Source: Leptolinea sp. HRD-7 (GTDB taxonomy: Bacteria; Chloroflexota; Anaerolineae; Anaerolineales; Anaerolineaceae). Taken from it: a stretch of DNA of 64,000 bases. The notes under the pieces are model-generated. The model was not told the DNA's origin. It did no database searches and saw only the letters and a list, made by a program, of their open reading frames with translations. The position numbers and the translations under genes were made by a program. The DNA lies in the NCBI GenBank assembly GCA_024363285.1, contig AP024710.1, positions 744,001 through 808,000 on the forward strand. Direction: 5' to 3'. Position 1 is the stretch's first letter; every line of letters starts with the position of its first letter. This document shows positions 38,171 to 47,956 of this stretch, in pieces.

Positions 38171-39019
38171 TTACATCTCCCGAAGTTTGGGGTTGAACAC
38201 TTCGTCGAGCCCGACATTCATCACATACAGACTACCGACGATGGCTGTGATGGCAATACCTGGTGGAATGAACCACCACCATACGCCAAGCATCAGGGCA
38301 CTCCATTGAACAGCCAGGTTCATCATGGTTCCCATAGAGACGCCTTCTGTAGGGCCAAGACCAAGGAAGTCCAGTGTTGCCGCGTTCAGAATGGCGTTAC
38401 CAAACATCAGGATAAACGTCATGAATAAGTAGGAAGCCATATTGGGAGCGATCTCGGTAAAGATGATCTTCCATGAACTCATGCCACTCATTTTTGCCAG
38501 GTCGACAAAGTCACGGGCACGCAGCGAAAAAGTCTGCGAGCGAATGGCACGCGCTGCCCACGGCCAGGACGTGACCCCGATAAAAACAGCTTCGATCAAA
38601 ACACCACGCACTGGAATATAAGCTACCAGCACTAACAGCAAGGCCAGAACAGGTATGGTGAGAACAACATTGGTCAATACATTGAGAATTTCATCGATCC
38701 AACCGCCGCGATAACCGGCCACAAAACCGATCAGCATCCCAAGCAGAGTACCAATGCTGCCGCCCACAATACCGACCAGGAAGGTGGGGGCCAGACCGTA
38801 CACAAACTGGGTAAATACATCTTCGCCAAAGGTGGTGGTTCCAAACCAGAACTCTGCGGATGGAGGTACCGATGATGGACCTACAAAATCAGCCGGTTTG
38901 TATTTTGTCAGGAACGGGCCGATGATCATCAACAGGATAAAAATCAACAGCACGGTCAGACCAATGCGGAGTTTTGTGTTCCGAAAGGCAAAATAGAGTA
39001 GTTCGTTTTTCTTTTTCAT
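38171..39019 (-). CDS. ABC importer permease (DppC type)
   Basis: A 282-residue inner-membrane permease with about six membrane segments and the family loop ARAIRSQTFSLRARDFVDLAKMSG-like EAA region near residue 165 (key residues Ala, Gly). It overlaps the DppB-type gene by 4 bases. In Thermotoga, family-5 importers of this type carry cellobiose and other beta-glycans. Confidence 0.9.
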   Translation of the reverse strand: MKKKNELLYFAFRNTKLRIGLTVLLIFILLMIIGPFLTKYKPADFVGPSSVPPSAEFWFGTTTFGEDVFTQFVYGLAPTFLVGIVGGSIGTLLGMLIGFVAGYRGGWIDEILNVLTNVVLTIPVLALLLVLVAYIPVRGVLIEAVFIGVTSWPWAARAIRSQTFSLRARDFVDLAKMSGMSSWKIIFTEIAPNMASYLFMTFILMFGNAILNAATLDFLGLGPTEGVSMGTMMNLAVQWSALMLGVWWWFIPPGIAITAIVGSLYVMNVGLDEVFNPKLREM

Positions 39020-40008
39020 TCCGCGCCTCCTGTCATGCCGGCACGGGTGCGGGGATCAACGATCACATACGCGATATCGACAATGAAATTTGCCAATAGA
39101 ACTCCAATGACCACGAAGAGGAAGCAACCCTGCAGCAAGAAGTAGTCATGGCTTTGAATTGCCTGCAAAAGCAGGTAACCAATTCCGGGATAGGCAAACA
39201 CCACCTCGGTTGCCAGCGCTCCGGTCACAATCACGCCGATCTGCAATGCCACACCGGTGATCTGCGGGAGTATGGCATTTTTGAACGCGTAATTGCGGAT
39301 CAATTTCTGCGGCGCGCCCAGTGCCTCAAGGTAATGGGAATAATCTGCTTCAAGTTCATAAATGATCAGGTTGCGCATTCCGATCGCCCAACCACCAAAT
39401 TGCACCAGGAAAAGCGAAATGAACGGCAAGACCCAGTGATTAACCAGACTTCCAAAAAACTCAAAAGAGTAACTGGGTTGCATGGAGAAATCATATCCGC
39501 CGCCAAGCGGGAATATTCGAAGGACGATACAGAATACCCAGGCCAGAAGAATACCCAGCCACATATAGGGTACAGCTGTCAGGATATAACCTATCGGTAA
39601 GAGTGTGTTGTCCAACTTTTTATTTCGGGCAGCCATGGCCCCAAATCTATTTCCGGCAAACCAACTTAAAACAATGGAAGGAAGAAGCAGGGCAACGTCA
39701 TACGGCAAAGCTTCTTTGATTACCTGCAAAACCGGGGTTGGGAACAGGAAAATACTGACACCCAGATCACCGTGAAAGATTGCTTTCCAAAAATTTAAGT
39801 ATTGTTGCCAGACGGGGAGGTCCAAACCAAATGCGTCCATGTAATACGTGTACATCAGGTTAACAGACTCTCCCCTCATGCCAGCCCGGGAGATCATGAT
39901 ATCAACCGGGTTTCCGGGCATGAAGCGCGGGATCATCCAGTTTATCGTCACAGCGATAAAAAAGGTGAGCGCATAAATCAATAACTTTCGTCCAAAATAG
40001 CGCCTCAC
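39016..40008 (-). CDS. ABC importer permease (DppB type)
   Basis: A 330-residue permease, first membrane segment at residues 8-30, then FMPGNPVD as in the family. I chose the GTG at 40008 because GAGGAGG stands at the right distance; the longer frame from 40029 starts over that site. It follows a strong hairpin after the binding-protein gene. Confidence 0.9.
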   Translation of the reverse strand: MRRYFGRKLLIYALTFFIAVTINWMIPRFMPGNPVDIMISRAGMRGESVNLMYTYYMDAFGLDLPVWQQYLNFWKAIFHGDLGVSIFLFPTPVLQVIKEALPYDVALLLPSIVLSWFAGNRFGAMAARNKKLDNTLLPIGYILTAVPYMWLGILLAWVFCIVLRIFPLGGGYDFSMQPSYSFEFFGSLVNHWVLPFISLFLVQFGGWAIGMRNLIIYELEADYSHYLEALGAPQKLIRNYAFKNAILPQITGVALQIGVIVTGALATEVVFAYPGIGYLLLQAIQSHDYFLLQGCFLFVVIGVLLANFIVDIAYVIVDPRTRAGMTGGAE

Positions 40009-40046
40009 GGAACCTCCTCTCTGATACACAAGCCTTATAAAAAAAC

Positions 40047-40085
40047 CACCCCTCCTTCGCCCGGAAATCCGGGGAAGGAGGGGTG
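40047..40085 (-). terminator. Intercistronic hairpin between binding protein and permeases
   Basis: A 12-bp GC-rich arm (CACCCCTCCTTC with its complement) and an inner CCGG stem, followed on the minus strand by GGTTTTTTTATAA. This is a good intrinsic terminator inside the importer operon and would give more binding protein than permease. Confidence 0.8.
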
Positions 40086-40097
40086 AAGTATTACAGT

Positions 40098-41843
40098 TTA
40101 TTTCTTGGCAACAGGTTCCAGAGCGAGGAGCATCTGAATACCAGACATGTTCCAGTATCCACGCCAGGTGGCGGGCAGGAAGTGATTGTCACCATCAGCG
40201 CTGGGCCAGTTGGTCCAGACAGCTTCTGAGACCTGTGACCACAGACCGTTGTACCACAACGGAATGGTGGGCATTTCGGTCATGGTGATCTTCTGCAGTT
40301 TGCTGGCGATCTCTTTGATCTTGGCATCGTCGCCGACTTTGACTTTATCCAGTTCGTCAACCAGGGCGAAAGCTTCGGCGTTGTCGTAGCGGCCGTAGTT
40401 ACCGTACTGAGCGGTGGCGATGTTGGCGATAGGATTCTGGAAGACCCACTTGTAGTATGACCACGGGGTTGAGGACATCTGGGCTTCGTTCTGCAGTGAG
40501 AGTTCGAAGGTGCCCTTCAACTGGGCATCGCGCCAGGCGCCATATTCCGGATAGTCGGGTTCAATGTTCAGGCCAATGGCTTTGGCATCGCGAGAGATGA
40601 TCTGAATGGCGGCCATCCAGTCGGTCCAGCCGGAGGGGCAGGTGACTTTCAAAGCGATCTTGGAACCATCGGGAGCTTCCAGGAATTTGTCGCCGTCAAC
40701 ATCTTTGTAACCAGCTTCGGCCAGGATGGCTTTGGCTTTTTCGGGATCGTAAGACCAACCGAGTTCTTTAACCTGATCCTTGTCAATGTATTTATCCCAG
40801 GTGGGGAGCAGACCGGTGGGATCAGCGGCTTTGACGATACCGGTGTAGTCTTTTTCAACGATGTCGTTGACGTTGATCATCCAGGCCAGAGCCTGGCGGA
40901 ATTTGACATCATCGAGGGGTTTGACCTGTTCGTTGATGATCAGGGCAGCTACGTTGGCGGAAAGCATGTAGGGGGCTTCTTTGTAGTAGGTCTTGATACC
41001 GTAACCACCATTGACCAGTGAAGCGACACCGGGCAGGAAGTTGTTGCTCAGATCGAGACCACCCTGGAGCATTTTACCGAGGGCAACGTTATTGGAGCCA
41101 TTGACAATGTCAACGATGTATTTCGGGGCGGGCAGTTTTCCGAAGACGTCTTTACCCCACCAGGCATCGTTGCGAACCCAGACCATGCGGTCCTGGTCGT
41201 TTGTCAGGTATTTGTAGGGGCCAGTGCCTACCGGAGGTTTATTGGCGCCACCGGTGAGATCGGCAACAGAGAGTTTACCGAACAGGGCTTTGGACAGGAT
41301 GGGGGTCTGCCACATGTAGAAACCGACTTCCTGGTACGCGGGATCAGCTTTGAATTTGAAGGTGATCTCGTTGGTGTCTTTGTTAACTTCAACGGATTCC
41401 AGGAACTTCCAGAGGCCAGTGTAGTTCAAGCCGGCTTTGGTTTCACCATTGGGGTCGGCGATGTCGAATGTGAATTTGACGTCATCAACGGTCAGAGGCT
41501 GGCCATTGGTCCATTTGATGCCTTTGCGGAGTTTGACGACATAGGTGGTGGCATCGGTCCAGCTATCAGATTCAGCCAGGTAGGGGGTGAATTTGTCAGC
41601 CAGAGGATCATAGATGAACAGGGTTTCGTAGCACAGTCCCAGGGTTCCCATGGCGTAACCGCCGCCATTCAACGGGTTCCAGCTGGAGGGAGGACCCCAC
41701 TGGGTACCGGAGGTGTACAGGGTCTCATTGCGGGGATATTCAACAGCAGCGGGTGACTTCGCGGCGCCGGCGGGCAGGAAAGCGGTTAAAACCATGGCGA
41801 GCACGACGACGACGAAAATCAATGTCTTAGGTAGTTTCTGCAT
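40098..41843 (-). CDS. Family-5 solute-binding protein of the ABC importer
   Basis: A 581-residue secreted protein. Signal peptide at residues 1-28 (charged KLPK, hydrophobic stretch, then AGAA); no lipobox. The SBP_bac_5 fold follows with the usual signatures TDATTYVVKLRKGIKW and GTGPYKY. The ATG at 41843 has AGGAGAAG upstream. Binding is inferred to be beta-linked gluco- or manno-oligosaccharides, from GH94 and GH130 next door; peptides are the other family option. The 221 bases upstream hold no clear operator. Confidence 0.9.
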   Translation of the reverse strand: MQKLPKTLIFVVVVLAMVLTAFLPAGAAKSPAAVEYPRNETLYTSGTQWGPPSSWNPLNGGGYAMGTLGLCYETLFIYDPLADKFTPYLAESDSWTDATTYVVKLRKGIKWTNGQPLTVDDVKFTFDIADPNGETKAGLNYTGLWKFLESVEVNKDTNEITFKFKADPAYQEVGFYMWQTPILSKALFGKLSVADLTGGANKPPVGTGPYKYLTNDQDRMVWVRNDAWWGKDVFGKLPAPKYIVDIVNGSNNVALGKMLQGGLDLSNNFLPGVASLVNGGYGIKTYYKEAPYMLSANVAALIINEQVKPLDDVKFRQALAWMINVNDIVEKDYTGIVKAADPTGLLPTWDKYIDKDQVKELGWSYDPEKAKAILAEAGYKDVDGDKFLEAPDGSKIALKVTCPSGWTDWMAAIQIISRDAKAIGLNIEPDYPEYGAWRDAQLKGTFELSLQNEAQMSSTPWSYYKWVFQNPIANIATAQYGNYGRYDNAEAFALVDELDKVKVGDDAKIKEIASKLQKITMTEMPTIPLWYNGLWSQVSEAVWTNWPSADGDNHFLPATWRGYWNMSGIQMLLALEPVAKK

Positions 41844-42064
41844 CACGACTTCTCCTATTTTGAAGAAAAATCTATTGCCAGATAATTTGGAAACTTCCGG
41901 TTTGTCTCCGGTTTTGTTTCCACCGACCGGGCGTTGATTCCGGGAAGAATATTGCCAACGCCATTTAACTAAACATCACATCCCTTTTCCTTTTCCTTTG
42001 CTTGCTGTGTACTAAGCCCGTTGAGGGCCAGTTCGGAAGAACCACCTCCTTTATGAAACCGTTT

Positions 42065-43039
42065 TTATAATTCTGAGTTTTTCTTGAGAAAATCAATAAC
42101 CTCATCAACCTTACAGAAAGCCAGTGCGGTGACTGTGTCAGCTCCACCGTAGTAGATGGCGATCTTTCCGGAGGATTCTTCGTGCAAAGCCGCGCACGGG
42201 AAAGCCACATTGGGTACGTCGCCCACACATTCGTACGTTGTCTGTGGAGAGAGCAGATACGGGGCTGTGCGGTAGATGACTTTCCAGGGTTTGTCCAGAT
42301 CAAGCAGGGCCGCACCAAAGCTGTAGACAAAACCGTTGCATGAGGTAATGACGCCGTGATAGAAAAGCAGCCAGCCTTCTTTTGTTTCTATGGGTGTGGG
42401 GCCGGCGCCGATCTTGGTACTCTGCCAGCCGCCTTTGGTGCCCATCACAAAGCGGTGTTCGCCCCAGTGGATCATATCGGGGCTCTGGCTCAGGTAAATA
42501 TTGCCAAACGGTGTGTGTCCGTTGTCGCTCGGGCGGCTAAACATCACATACTTGCCGTTGATACGGCGCGGGAATAACACACCATTACGGTTGAAAGGAA
42601 GCAACGCGTTCTCAATAAAATAGAATTTTTCGAAATCATAGGTATAACCCAGTCCAATGGTGGGACCATGGAACCCGTTGCACCAACTAATGTAGAACCG
42701 ATCTTCTATCCAGACCACTCGGGGATCATAACGGTATTCGTATTTTGCCAGTTCGGCATCTTCGTGAATCCATTCAATGGGATCCGGCGAGAGCGTAAAA
42801 TTGATGCCGTCTTTGCTGGAACCGCTGTGCAGGTTCATTTCGCGTTTTTTGTTATCGGCACGGAAAACCCCGCGAAATTCGCCATTATAGGGAACCACAG
42901 CGCTATTAAAAATACTGTTCGATGTAGGGATCAGGTCACGCGGGATGATAGGGTTTTGACTGTACCGCCACACAACATCAGAACAACCGGCCGGGCGCTC
43001 TTCCCAGGGAATGAAATGTAATTTCGGATCAATGGACAT
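42065..43039 (-). CDS. GH130 beta-mannoside phosphorylase
   Basis: A 324-residue five-bladed propeller enzyme of GH130, which phosphorolyses beta-1,4-mannosides (mannosylglucose or mannobiose) to mannose 1-phosphate. Features: [33 protein letters not shown] near residue 103 (the Asp of this motif is probably the catalytic acid), and [19 protein letters not shown]. No signal peptide, so it acts in the cytoplasm. It follows the LacI-type gene by 71 bases and may be in the same transcript. GH94 at the other end suggests glucomannan use. Confidence 0.88.
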   Translation of the reverse strand: MSIDPKLHFIPWEERPAGCSDVVWRYSQNPIIPRDLIPTSNSIFNSAVVPYNGEFRGVFRADNKKREMNLHSGSSKDGINFTLSPDPIEWIHEDAELAKYEYRYDPRVVWIEDRFYISWCNGFHGPTIGLGYTYDFEKFYFIENALLPFNRNGVLFPRRINGKYVMFSRPSDNGHTPFGNIYLSQSPDMIHWGEHRFVMGTKGGWQSTKIGAGPTPIETKEGWLLFYHGVITSCNGFVYSFGAALLDLDKPWKVIYRTAPYLLSPQTTYECVGDVPNVAFPCAALHEESSGKIAIYYGGADTVTALAFCKVDEVIDFLKKNSEL

Positions 43040-43110
43040 TAATTTGCTATCTCCAGTAAGAAATAAGGGGTAACCGTGATAATTCTTTTCTCGCGGAATT
43101 CAGATTGAGG

Positions 43111-44145
43111 TCAGGTTGTAAGAGAAGTTTCTTTGACCAATTCCTCACCGCATGAGGCTCGGACGACCAGTTCCGTCGGTAAAATCAGGCTGCGAGTGGC
43201 CGTTGACGGGTGCTCGATCAGGTCAATCAGCATATTTACAACACTGGCGCCCATCAATTCAATGGGCTGACGGATCGTTGTTAACGCCGGAATGGAACGA
43301 GAAGCCAGGGTGATATCGTCAAACCCGACAATAGCCACATCTTCTGGAACTTTCAAACCGGCTTCTACCAGTGCCCGAATGGCGGCGACAGCCATCACAT
43401 CGCTGGTGGCGAAAATTCCATCTGGATGTTTATTGATAAGTTTCAATGTAGCGATGTAACCGCCGGCATCGGAGAAATCACCTTCCACCACCAGATCCGG
43501 GTCATACTCCAGACCATGCTCCAGAATGGCATCTTTGTAACCGCGAAGGCGGTCATACCCCACGATCACGTTGCTCGGACCGGCAATGGTGGCAATACGG
43601 CGGCGTCCCATTTTGTACAGATGATCCACAGCGGCACGGGCCCCATTGTAGTTATCCACATCAATGAAACAGGTTTTGTCATCGTTCGGGTTGCGACCCA
43701 CGGCTACAAAGGGCAGGTTACTTTCTGCCAGTGATTGAATAATGGAATCGTTAAGTGACATGGAAGACACGATGACACCGTCAATAAGCCCGTTGTAAAG
43801 GACCTGGTGGATAGTGCGGCGTTCGAACTCTGGAGACGCCAGCCATAACATGATGGAATAGTCGCGTTGGCTGCTCGTCTTGGAGACGCTCTGGATCAAC
43901 TGCGGGTAAAACGGATCTGAAAAAATGGAGGTGACACTGAGCGGCACAATCAGCCCGAGGATGTGTGTCTGCCCGGAAGCCAGTCCACGCGCGGCAAGGT
44001 TGGGCTGAAAATTCAACTCCGCGATCACTTTTTTAACCTTTTGCCGGGTCGCTTCACTCACGTTGGCATCCCCGTTAATCACACGTGATACCGTGGACCG
44101 GGAACAGCCTGAAAGGCGGGCGATGTCTTCGAGGGTTAGGGTCAT
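43111..44145 (-). CDS. LacI-family repressor (CebR/CelR-like)
   Basis: A 344-residue repressor. Helix-turn-helix and hinge at residues 1-60 (TLEDIARLSGCSRSTVSRVING), then a periplasmic-binding-type sugar domain ending DITLASRSIPALTTIRQP. The ATG at 44145 is the start that begins the conserved HTH; longer frames run into the operators. Two identical operators and a promoter lie upstream. Operator sequence matches the CebR/CelR type of cellobiose sensors, so the inducer is likely a short beta-glycan. Confidence 0.9.
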   Translation of the reverse strand: MTLTLEDIARLSGCSRSTVSRVINGDANVSEATRQKVKKVIAELNFQPNLAARGLASGQTHILGLIVPLSVTSIFSDPFYPQLIQSVSKTSSQRDYSIMLWLASPEFERRTIHQVLYNGLIDGVIVSSMSLNDSIIQSLAESNLPFVAVGRNPNDDKTCFIDVDNYNGARAAVDHLYKMGRRRIATIAGPSNVIVGYDRLRGYKDAILEHGLEYDPDLVVEGDFSDAGGYIATLKLINKHPDGIFATSDVMAVAAIRALVEAGLKVPEDVAIVGFDDITLASRSIPALTTIRQPIELMGASVVNMLIDLIEHPSTATRSLILPTELVVRASCGEELVKETSLTT

Positions 44146-44168
44146 GATCTGGTGGTTTTTCCGGGGTT

Positions 44169-44182
44169 TGGGAGCGCTCTCA
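44169..44182. promoter_or_regulatory. LacI-type operator 1
   Basis: TGGGAGCGCTCTCA, one base off the palindrome TGGGAGCGCTCCCA known for CebR and CelR. It lies 24 bases before the repressor start codon, inside the leader. Confidence 0.85.
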
Positions 44183-44250
44183 GACTGGCAATTTATTTTT
44201 GCCCGTTTCCGGGCAAAGAAAAAATCCGTTTCTGAGAGTGATGAGAAAAT

Positions 44251-44264
44251 TGGGAGCGCTCTCA
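44251..44264. promoter_or_regulatory. LacI-type operator 2
   Basis: Identical to operator 1, 82 bases away centre to centre (close to eight helical turns). It covers the predicted transcription start of the repressor gene, a typical place for autorepression, with looping to operator 1 possible. Confidence 0.85.
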
Positions 44265-44269
44265 TAATT

Positions 44270-44297
44270 AGTATAAGTGCTTTAAAAACAAAGTCAA
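44270..44297 (-). promoter_or_regulatory. Promoter of the lacI-type gene
   Basis: TTGACT and TATACT are 16 bases apart on the minus strand. Operator 2 starts six bases after the -10 box. The rest of the 348 bases up to the PHP gene at 44494 shows no other clear site. Confidence 0.75.
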
Positions 44298-44493
44298 GCA
44301 GAATGTGATGTATGTCACCCTCACATCATGACAGCTTACATACTTCCTTACATTTTTTAATCTGGTTTTAACGTTAACGGACTTAAACAATCAGATAACA
44401 CTATCTTTACACATCATTAGCCGACGGTAAATATTTAAGCCCTATCCTGTAAATAACGTATGATGAATCCATACAAACCAGGGAAAAGATCAA

Positions 44494-45288
44494 ATGGGAC
44501 TTGCCGATCTTCACATCCACAGTATCTACAGCCATGATGGAACCGCCAGTATTCCGGCTATTCTAAAATACACATCGGAAAAGACAGATCTGGATGTCAT
44601 TGCCATTACCGACCACGATACGCTCAATGGGGTTAAGCAGGCTATGGATCTGGCACCGAAATACGGACTTCAAGTTATCCCCGGATGCGAAATATCAACC
44701 GCCCAGGGACATCTGCTCGGGTTGTTCATGAATAATCGCATTCCTGCCGGGCTTTCACTCATTGAGACGCTGCTGCGGATCGGTGAACAGGGCGGACTGG
44801 CTATCGCGGCGCATCCTGAAGCCCGGGGAACCAGCAGCCTGAGTTTTGAAGATATCCGTTCAGCATTGGACCACCCGTTTGCGCGGCAGATACTCGTTGG
44901 GGTAGAAGCTTTCAATGGCGGATTGATTTACACACGAAGCAACACTCCGGCTGTTGTCAATTCAGCCCATCTACCCGTAGCAAGAACCGGAAACAGTGAC
45001 GCGCATATCCTTTCGATGATCGGTAAAGGCGCAACGTATTTCCCGGGAACCGGTATCGATGATCTTCGGATTGCTCTGAAATCGCATCAGACACATGTAG
45101 CTTCGTTTGGCAACCTGGGCGCTTCACAGGTGATCACCGGGTATGTCCCGCAGTTCCTGTTACGTCTTCTCGGTTGGACGATCTGGAATAATGATCCGTC
45201 AGAACCTTTAAAATACGCGAGGATACACTCTCTTTCTACTCTTTCCAGGAATCGTGCTGGTGATCTTTATCAACAGATGACATCGTAA
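44494..45288 (+). CDS. PHP-domain metal-dependent phosphoesterase
   Basis: A 264-residue enzyme with the full set of PHP metal ligands: DLHIHSIYSHD (residues 5-15), ITDHDTLNG, GCEIST, AAHPEARG and NSDAH. The family includes RNase AM (YciV), which removes nucleotides from short RNAs, histidinol phosphatases and others. GAAAAG precedes the ATG. It lies upstream of two nuclease genes, RNase D and a beta-CASP enzyme, which makes an RNA or nucleotide substrate more likely. The exact reaction is not known. Confidence 0.8.
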   Translation: MGLADLHIHSIYSHDGTASIPAILKYTSEKTDLDVIAITDHDTLNGVKQAMDLAPKYGLQVIPGCEISTAQGHLLGLFMNNRIPAGLSLIETLLRIGEQGGLAIAAHPEARGTSSLSFEDIRSALDHPFARQILVGVEAFNGGLIYTRSNTPAVVNSAHLPVARTGNSDAHILSMIGKGATYFPGTGIDDLRIALKSHQTHVASFGNLGASQVITGYVPQFLLRLLGWTIWNNDPSEPLKYARIHSLSTLSRNRAGDLYQQMTS

Positions 45289-45367
45289 AACCAGCTACAG
45301 GCTTATAAAAATCCTCGCTTACTCCTGCTCTGCAACATTATTACTACGCCGGGCAGGAGTTATTGCT

Positions 45368-46537
45368 ATGTTTGGGGCTATAATCAGCCACATGTCTAAT
45401 GATGAATTACGAGTTCCGATATGGGTCGACACATTACCGGTATTAAAGAATCTGGCAGAAAAACTTTCTAATGATCCGGCTTTCGCGGTGGATACAGAAT
45501 CGAACAGTCTGTATGCCTATCGGGAACAGGTTTGTCTGGTTCAAATTACAACCTTTGATGGTGACGATTATGTCATCGATCCCCTGTCAATTAAAGACCT
45601 GTCACCGCTCAGGCCGCTTTTCGTAAATGAGAGCATTCAAAAGGTTTTTCATGCCGGAGAATATGACCTGATCTGTCTGAAGCGTGACTACAACTTTGAA
45701 TTCCGAAATCTGTTTGATACGATGATTGCCGGGCGCATTCTCGGCCGTAAAGTGGTGGGGCTTTCTGCCATGCTTGAAGCGGAATTCGGCATAACGCTGG
45801 ATAAAAAATGGCAGAGAGCCAATTGGGGGATACGCCCCATACCGGCCGCGCAACTGGCGTATGCCCGAATGGATTCCCATTTCTTGATCCCTTTACGTGA
45901 TATTTTGTATCAGGAACTTGTGGATAATGATAGAACAGCGTTGGCTGAAGAAGATTTTCACCGGCTGGAACGCACGCCTGTTCCACAAATAAACGGGGAA
46001 AAAGACACGATCTGGAAGATTGTTGGACGTACGGATATCACTCCGCGCCAGATGGCAGTGCTTCAACGATTGTATGAATACCGTGACAGCCAGGCCAGGC
46101 GCGCCAACCTCCCCCCCTTCAAGATATTATCGAACGATACATTGGTTGCCATCACTCAGGCTTTGCCCAAACAAATAGAAGATCTGGAATCGATCACCGG
46201 GCTTTCACCGAGGTTGCGCGAACGGCACGGAACGAATCTTCTGGAATGTGTATCCAAAGGGCTAAACAGTGAACCGCCCCGCCGCCCTCACAGCCCACGA
46301 AAAGATGAAGAGCTAATTACGCGGTTAGAATCGTTAAAATCGTGGCGAAAGAAGACCGCCGCTAGGTTTCATGTGGAATCGGATGTTATTCTTCCACGTG
46401 AGGTGGTTGAACAGGTAGCCTGTGTGAATCCCCGTTCCATGGGCGAATTATCCGCTCTCATGGTGCAGTTCCCCTGGCGGCTGGAACAGTTCGGCCATGA
46501 GATAATTCAAACATTACAACCCGGAGAGCAAGCATGA
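45368..46537 (+). CDS. rnd: Ribonuclease D
   Basis: A 389-residue 3'-5' exoribonuclease that trims tRNA and other RNAs. The DEDDy ligands are VDTESNS (Asp, Glu), HAGEYDLICL (Asp) and YARMDSHFL (Tyr, Asp), followed by an HRDC domain (about 210-290) and a short second one. GGAG stands at the right place before the ATG at 45368, but this site lies in the arm of an inverted repeat (45321-45360). It overlaps the next gene by 4 bases, and a tRNA gene follows that one. Confidence 0.9.
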   Translation: MFGAIISHMSNDELRVPIWVDTLPVLKNLAEKLSNDPAFAVDTESNSLYAYREQVCLVQITTFDGDDYVIDPLSIKDLSPLRPLFVNESIQKVFHAGEYDLICLKRDYNFEFRNLFDTMIAGRILGRKVVGLSAMLEAEFGITLDKKWQRANWGIRPIPAAQLAYARMDSHFLIPLRDILYQELVDNDRTALAEEDFHRLERTPVPQINGEKDTIWKIVGRTDITPRQMAVLQRLYEYRDSQARRANLPPFKILSNDTLVAITQALPKQIEDLESITGLSPRLRERHGTNLLECVSKGLNSEPPRRPHSPRKDEELITRLESLKSWRKKTAARFHVESDVILPREVVEQVACVNPRSMGELSALMVQFPWRLEQFGHEIIQTLQPGEQA

Positions 46538-47931
46538 AGATCACTTTTTTTGGCGCAGCTCAAACTGTAACCGGTTCAAAATATTTATTGGATGTGAACG
46601 GAAAACGCCTGTTACTGGAATGTGGATTCTTCCAGGGTAAACGGGGCGAGACGTATGAAAAGAACCTGAAGTTTCCCTTTGATCCCCGCACGGTTGACGC
46701 GGTGATTCTCTCTCACGCGCATATCGACCACAGCGGGAATCTGCCGAACCTTGTCAAACAGGGGTATGAAGGCCCCATCTATACTACTCCGGCCACAGCC
46801 ATGCTGGCAGATATTATGCTTCAGGATTCTGGTCATATTCAAGAAGCGGACGCGGAATATGTCAACTTCAAGCGGGCACGCAAAGGCGAACCGCCTATGG
46901 AACCGATCTATACCCAGGAAGATGCGAAGCGCGTGGCCGGTCAATTCGCCCGCAAAGAGTACAACCAGGAATTTTCACCGGTTGACGGTGTGACCGCTCA
47001 TCTGGTAGACGCCGGTCACATTCTGGGCTCCGCGGCCGTAGTGCTGGATATTCGCGAAGACGGGAAGAAATACCGGTTTTGGTTTTCCGGAGATATCGGC
47101 CGCGAAAACCTTCCCCTTTTGGTTGACCCCGTTTTGCCCGATAAACCAGATTACCTGATGATGGAATGTACCTATGGTGACAAACCCCATAGTGACCCTG
47201 AAGATGCCTACCGTGAGTTCCGTGATGTGGTAGCCCGAACCATCAAACGCGGAGGAAAAGTCATTATCCCGGCGTTTGCCGTAGGCCGCACACAGGAACT
47301 TGTTTACAGCCTGAATCGTATGTTCAGTGACGGTGAGTTGAAACCCGTTCCAGTTTTTGTCGATAGTCCACTGGCTGTCAACGCGTCCAAGATTTTCAAG
47401 GAACATACCGAGTATTTTGACGATGAAACCCAGAAATTCATCCGTCAGGGGAACCACCCTGCCCTTGATTTCCCGATGCTTACATATATTCAGAATGTGG
47501 ATGAATCTAAAAAGCTGAACGAACGCCGCGATCCAATGATCATCATCAGCGCATCGGGTATGGCAGAAAACGGTCGGATCTTACACCATCTGGCTAATAA
47601 TATCGAAGATGCGAAAAATACGATCACCATCGTGGGCTGGCAGGCGCCCTACACGCTGGGTCGTCGGCTGGCGGAACGCGAAAAACAGGTCAAGATATTT
47701 GGCGAACATTACGTTCGCCGGGCAGAAGTTGCGACAATCGGTGGTCTTTCCGCGCATGCCGGTCAGGATATGCTGGTGCGTTACGCGAAAGCAGCCGGGC
47801 CCGATTTGAAGAAGATCATCCTGGTTCATGGAGAGCAGGACGCGGAAAGCGCGCTGGTAAAGAAATTCGCGGAAAACGGACTGGCCCCAGTAGAATACCC
47901 GGAAGAAGGCTCTTCGCTGGTTCTTCCCTAG
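46534..47931 (+). CDS. Beta-CASP metallo-beta-lactamase-fold RNase
   Basis: A 465-residue MBL-fold nuclease. Motif SHAHIDHSGNLP (HXHXDH) near residue 56, the aspartate in WFSGDIGRE, the beta-CASP insert (IIPAFAVGRTQEL, ISASGMAENGRI), and the RMMBL tail with GGLSAHAGQ. Related to CPSF73 and bacterial RNases that cut RNA; some members remove phosphodiester RNA ends. Translation is coupled to rnd (ATGA). Length is normal. It probably acts in RNA processing next to rnd and the tRNA gene. Confidence 0.88.
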   Translation: MKITFFGAAQTVTGSKYLLDVNGKRLLLECGFFQGKRGETYEKNLKFPFDPRTVDAVILSHAHIDHSGNLPNLVKQGYEGPIYTTPATAMLADIMLQDSGHIQEADAEYVNFKRARKGEPPMEPIYTQEDAKRVAGQFARKEYNQEFSPVDGVTAHLVDAGHILGSAAVVLDIREDGKKYRFWFSGDIGRENLPLLVDPVLPDKPDYLMMECTYGDKPHSDPEDAYREFRDVVARTIKRGGKVIIPAFAVGRTQELVYSLNRMFSDGELKPVPVFVDSPLAVNASKIFKEHTEYFDDETQKFIRQGNHPALDFPMLTYIQNVDESKKLNERRDPMIIISASGMAENGRILHHLANNIEDAKNTITIVGWQAPYTLGRRLAEREKQVKIFGEHYVRRAEVATIGGLSAHAGQDMLVRYAKAAGPDLKKIILVHGEQDAESALVKKFAENGLAPVEYPEEGSSLVLP

Positions 47932-47956
47932 TTTCCTGCTATAATTGAGCTCTCGC

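Noticed and set aside
41844..42064. LacI operator upstream of the binding-protein gene
   Set aside because: GGAAAC/GTTTCC is present but does not match the TGGGAGCGCTCTCA sites.
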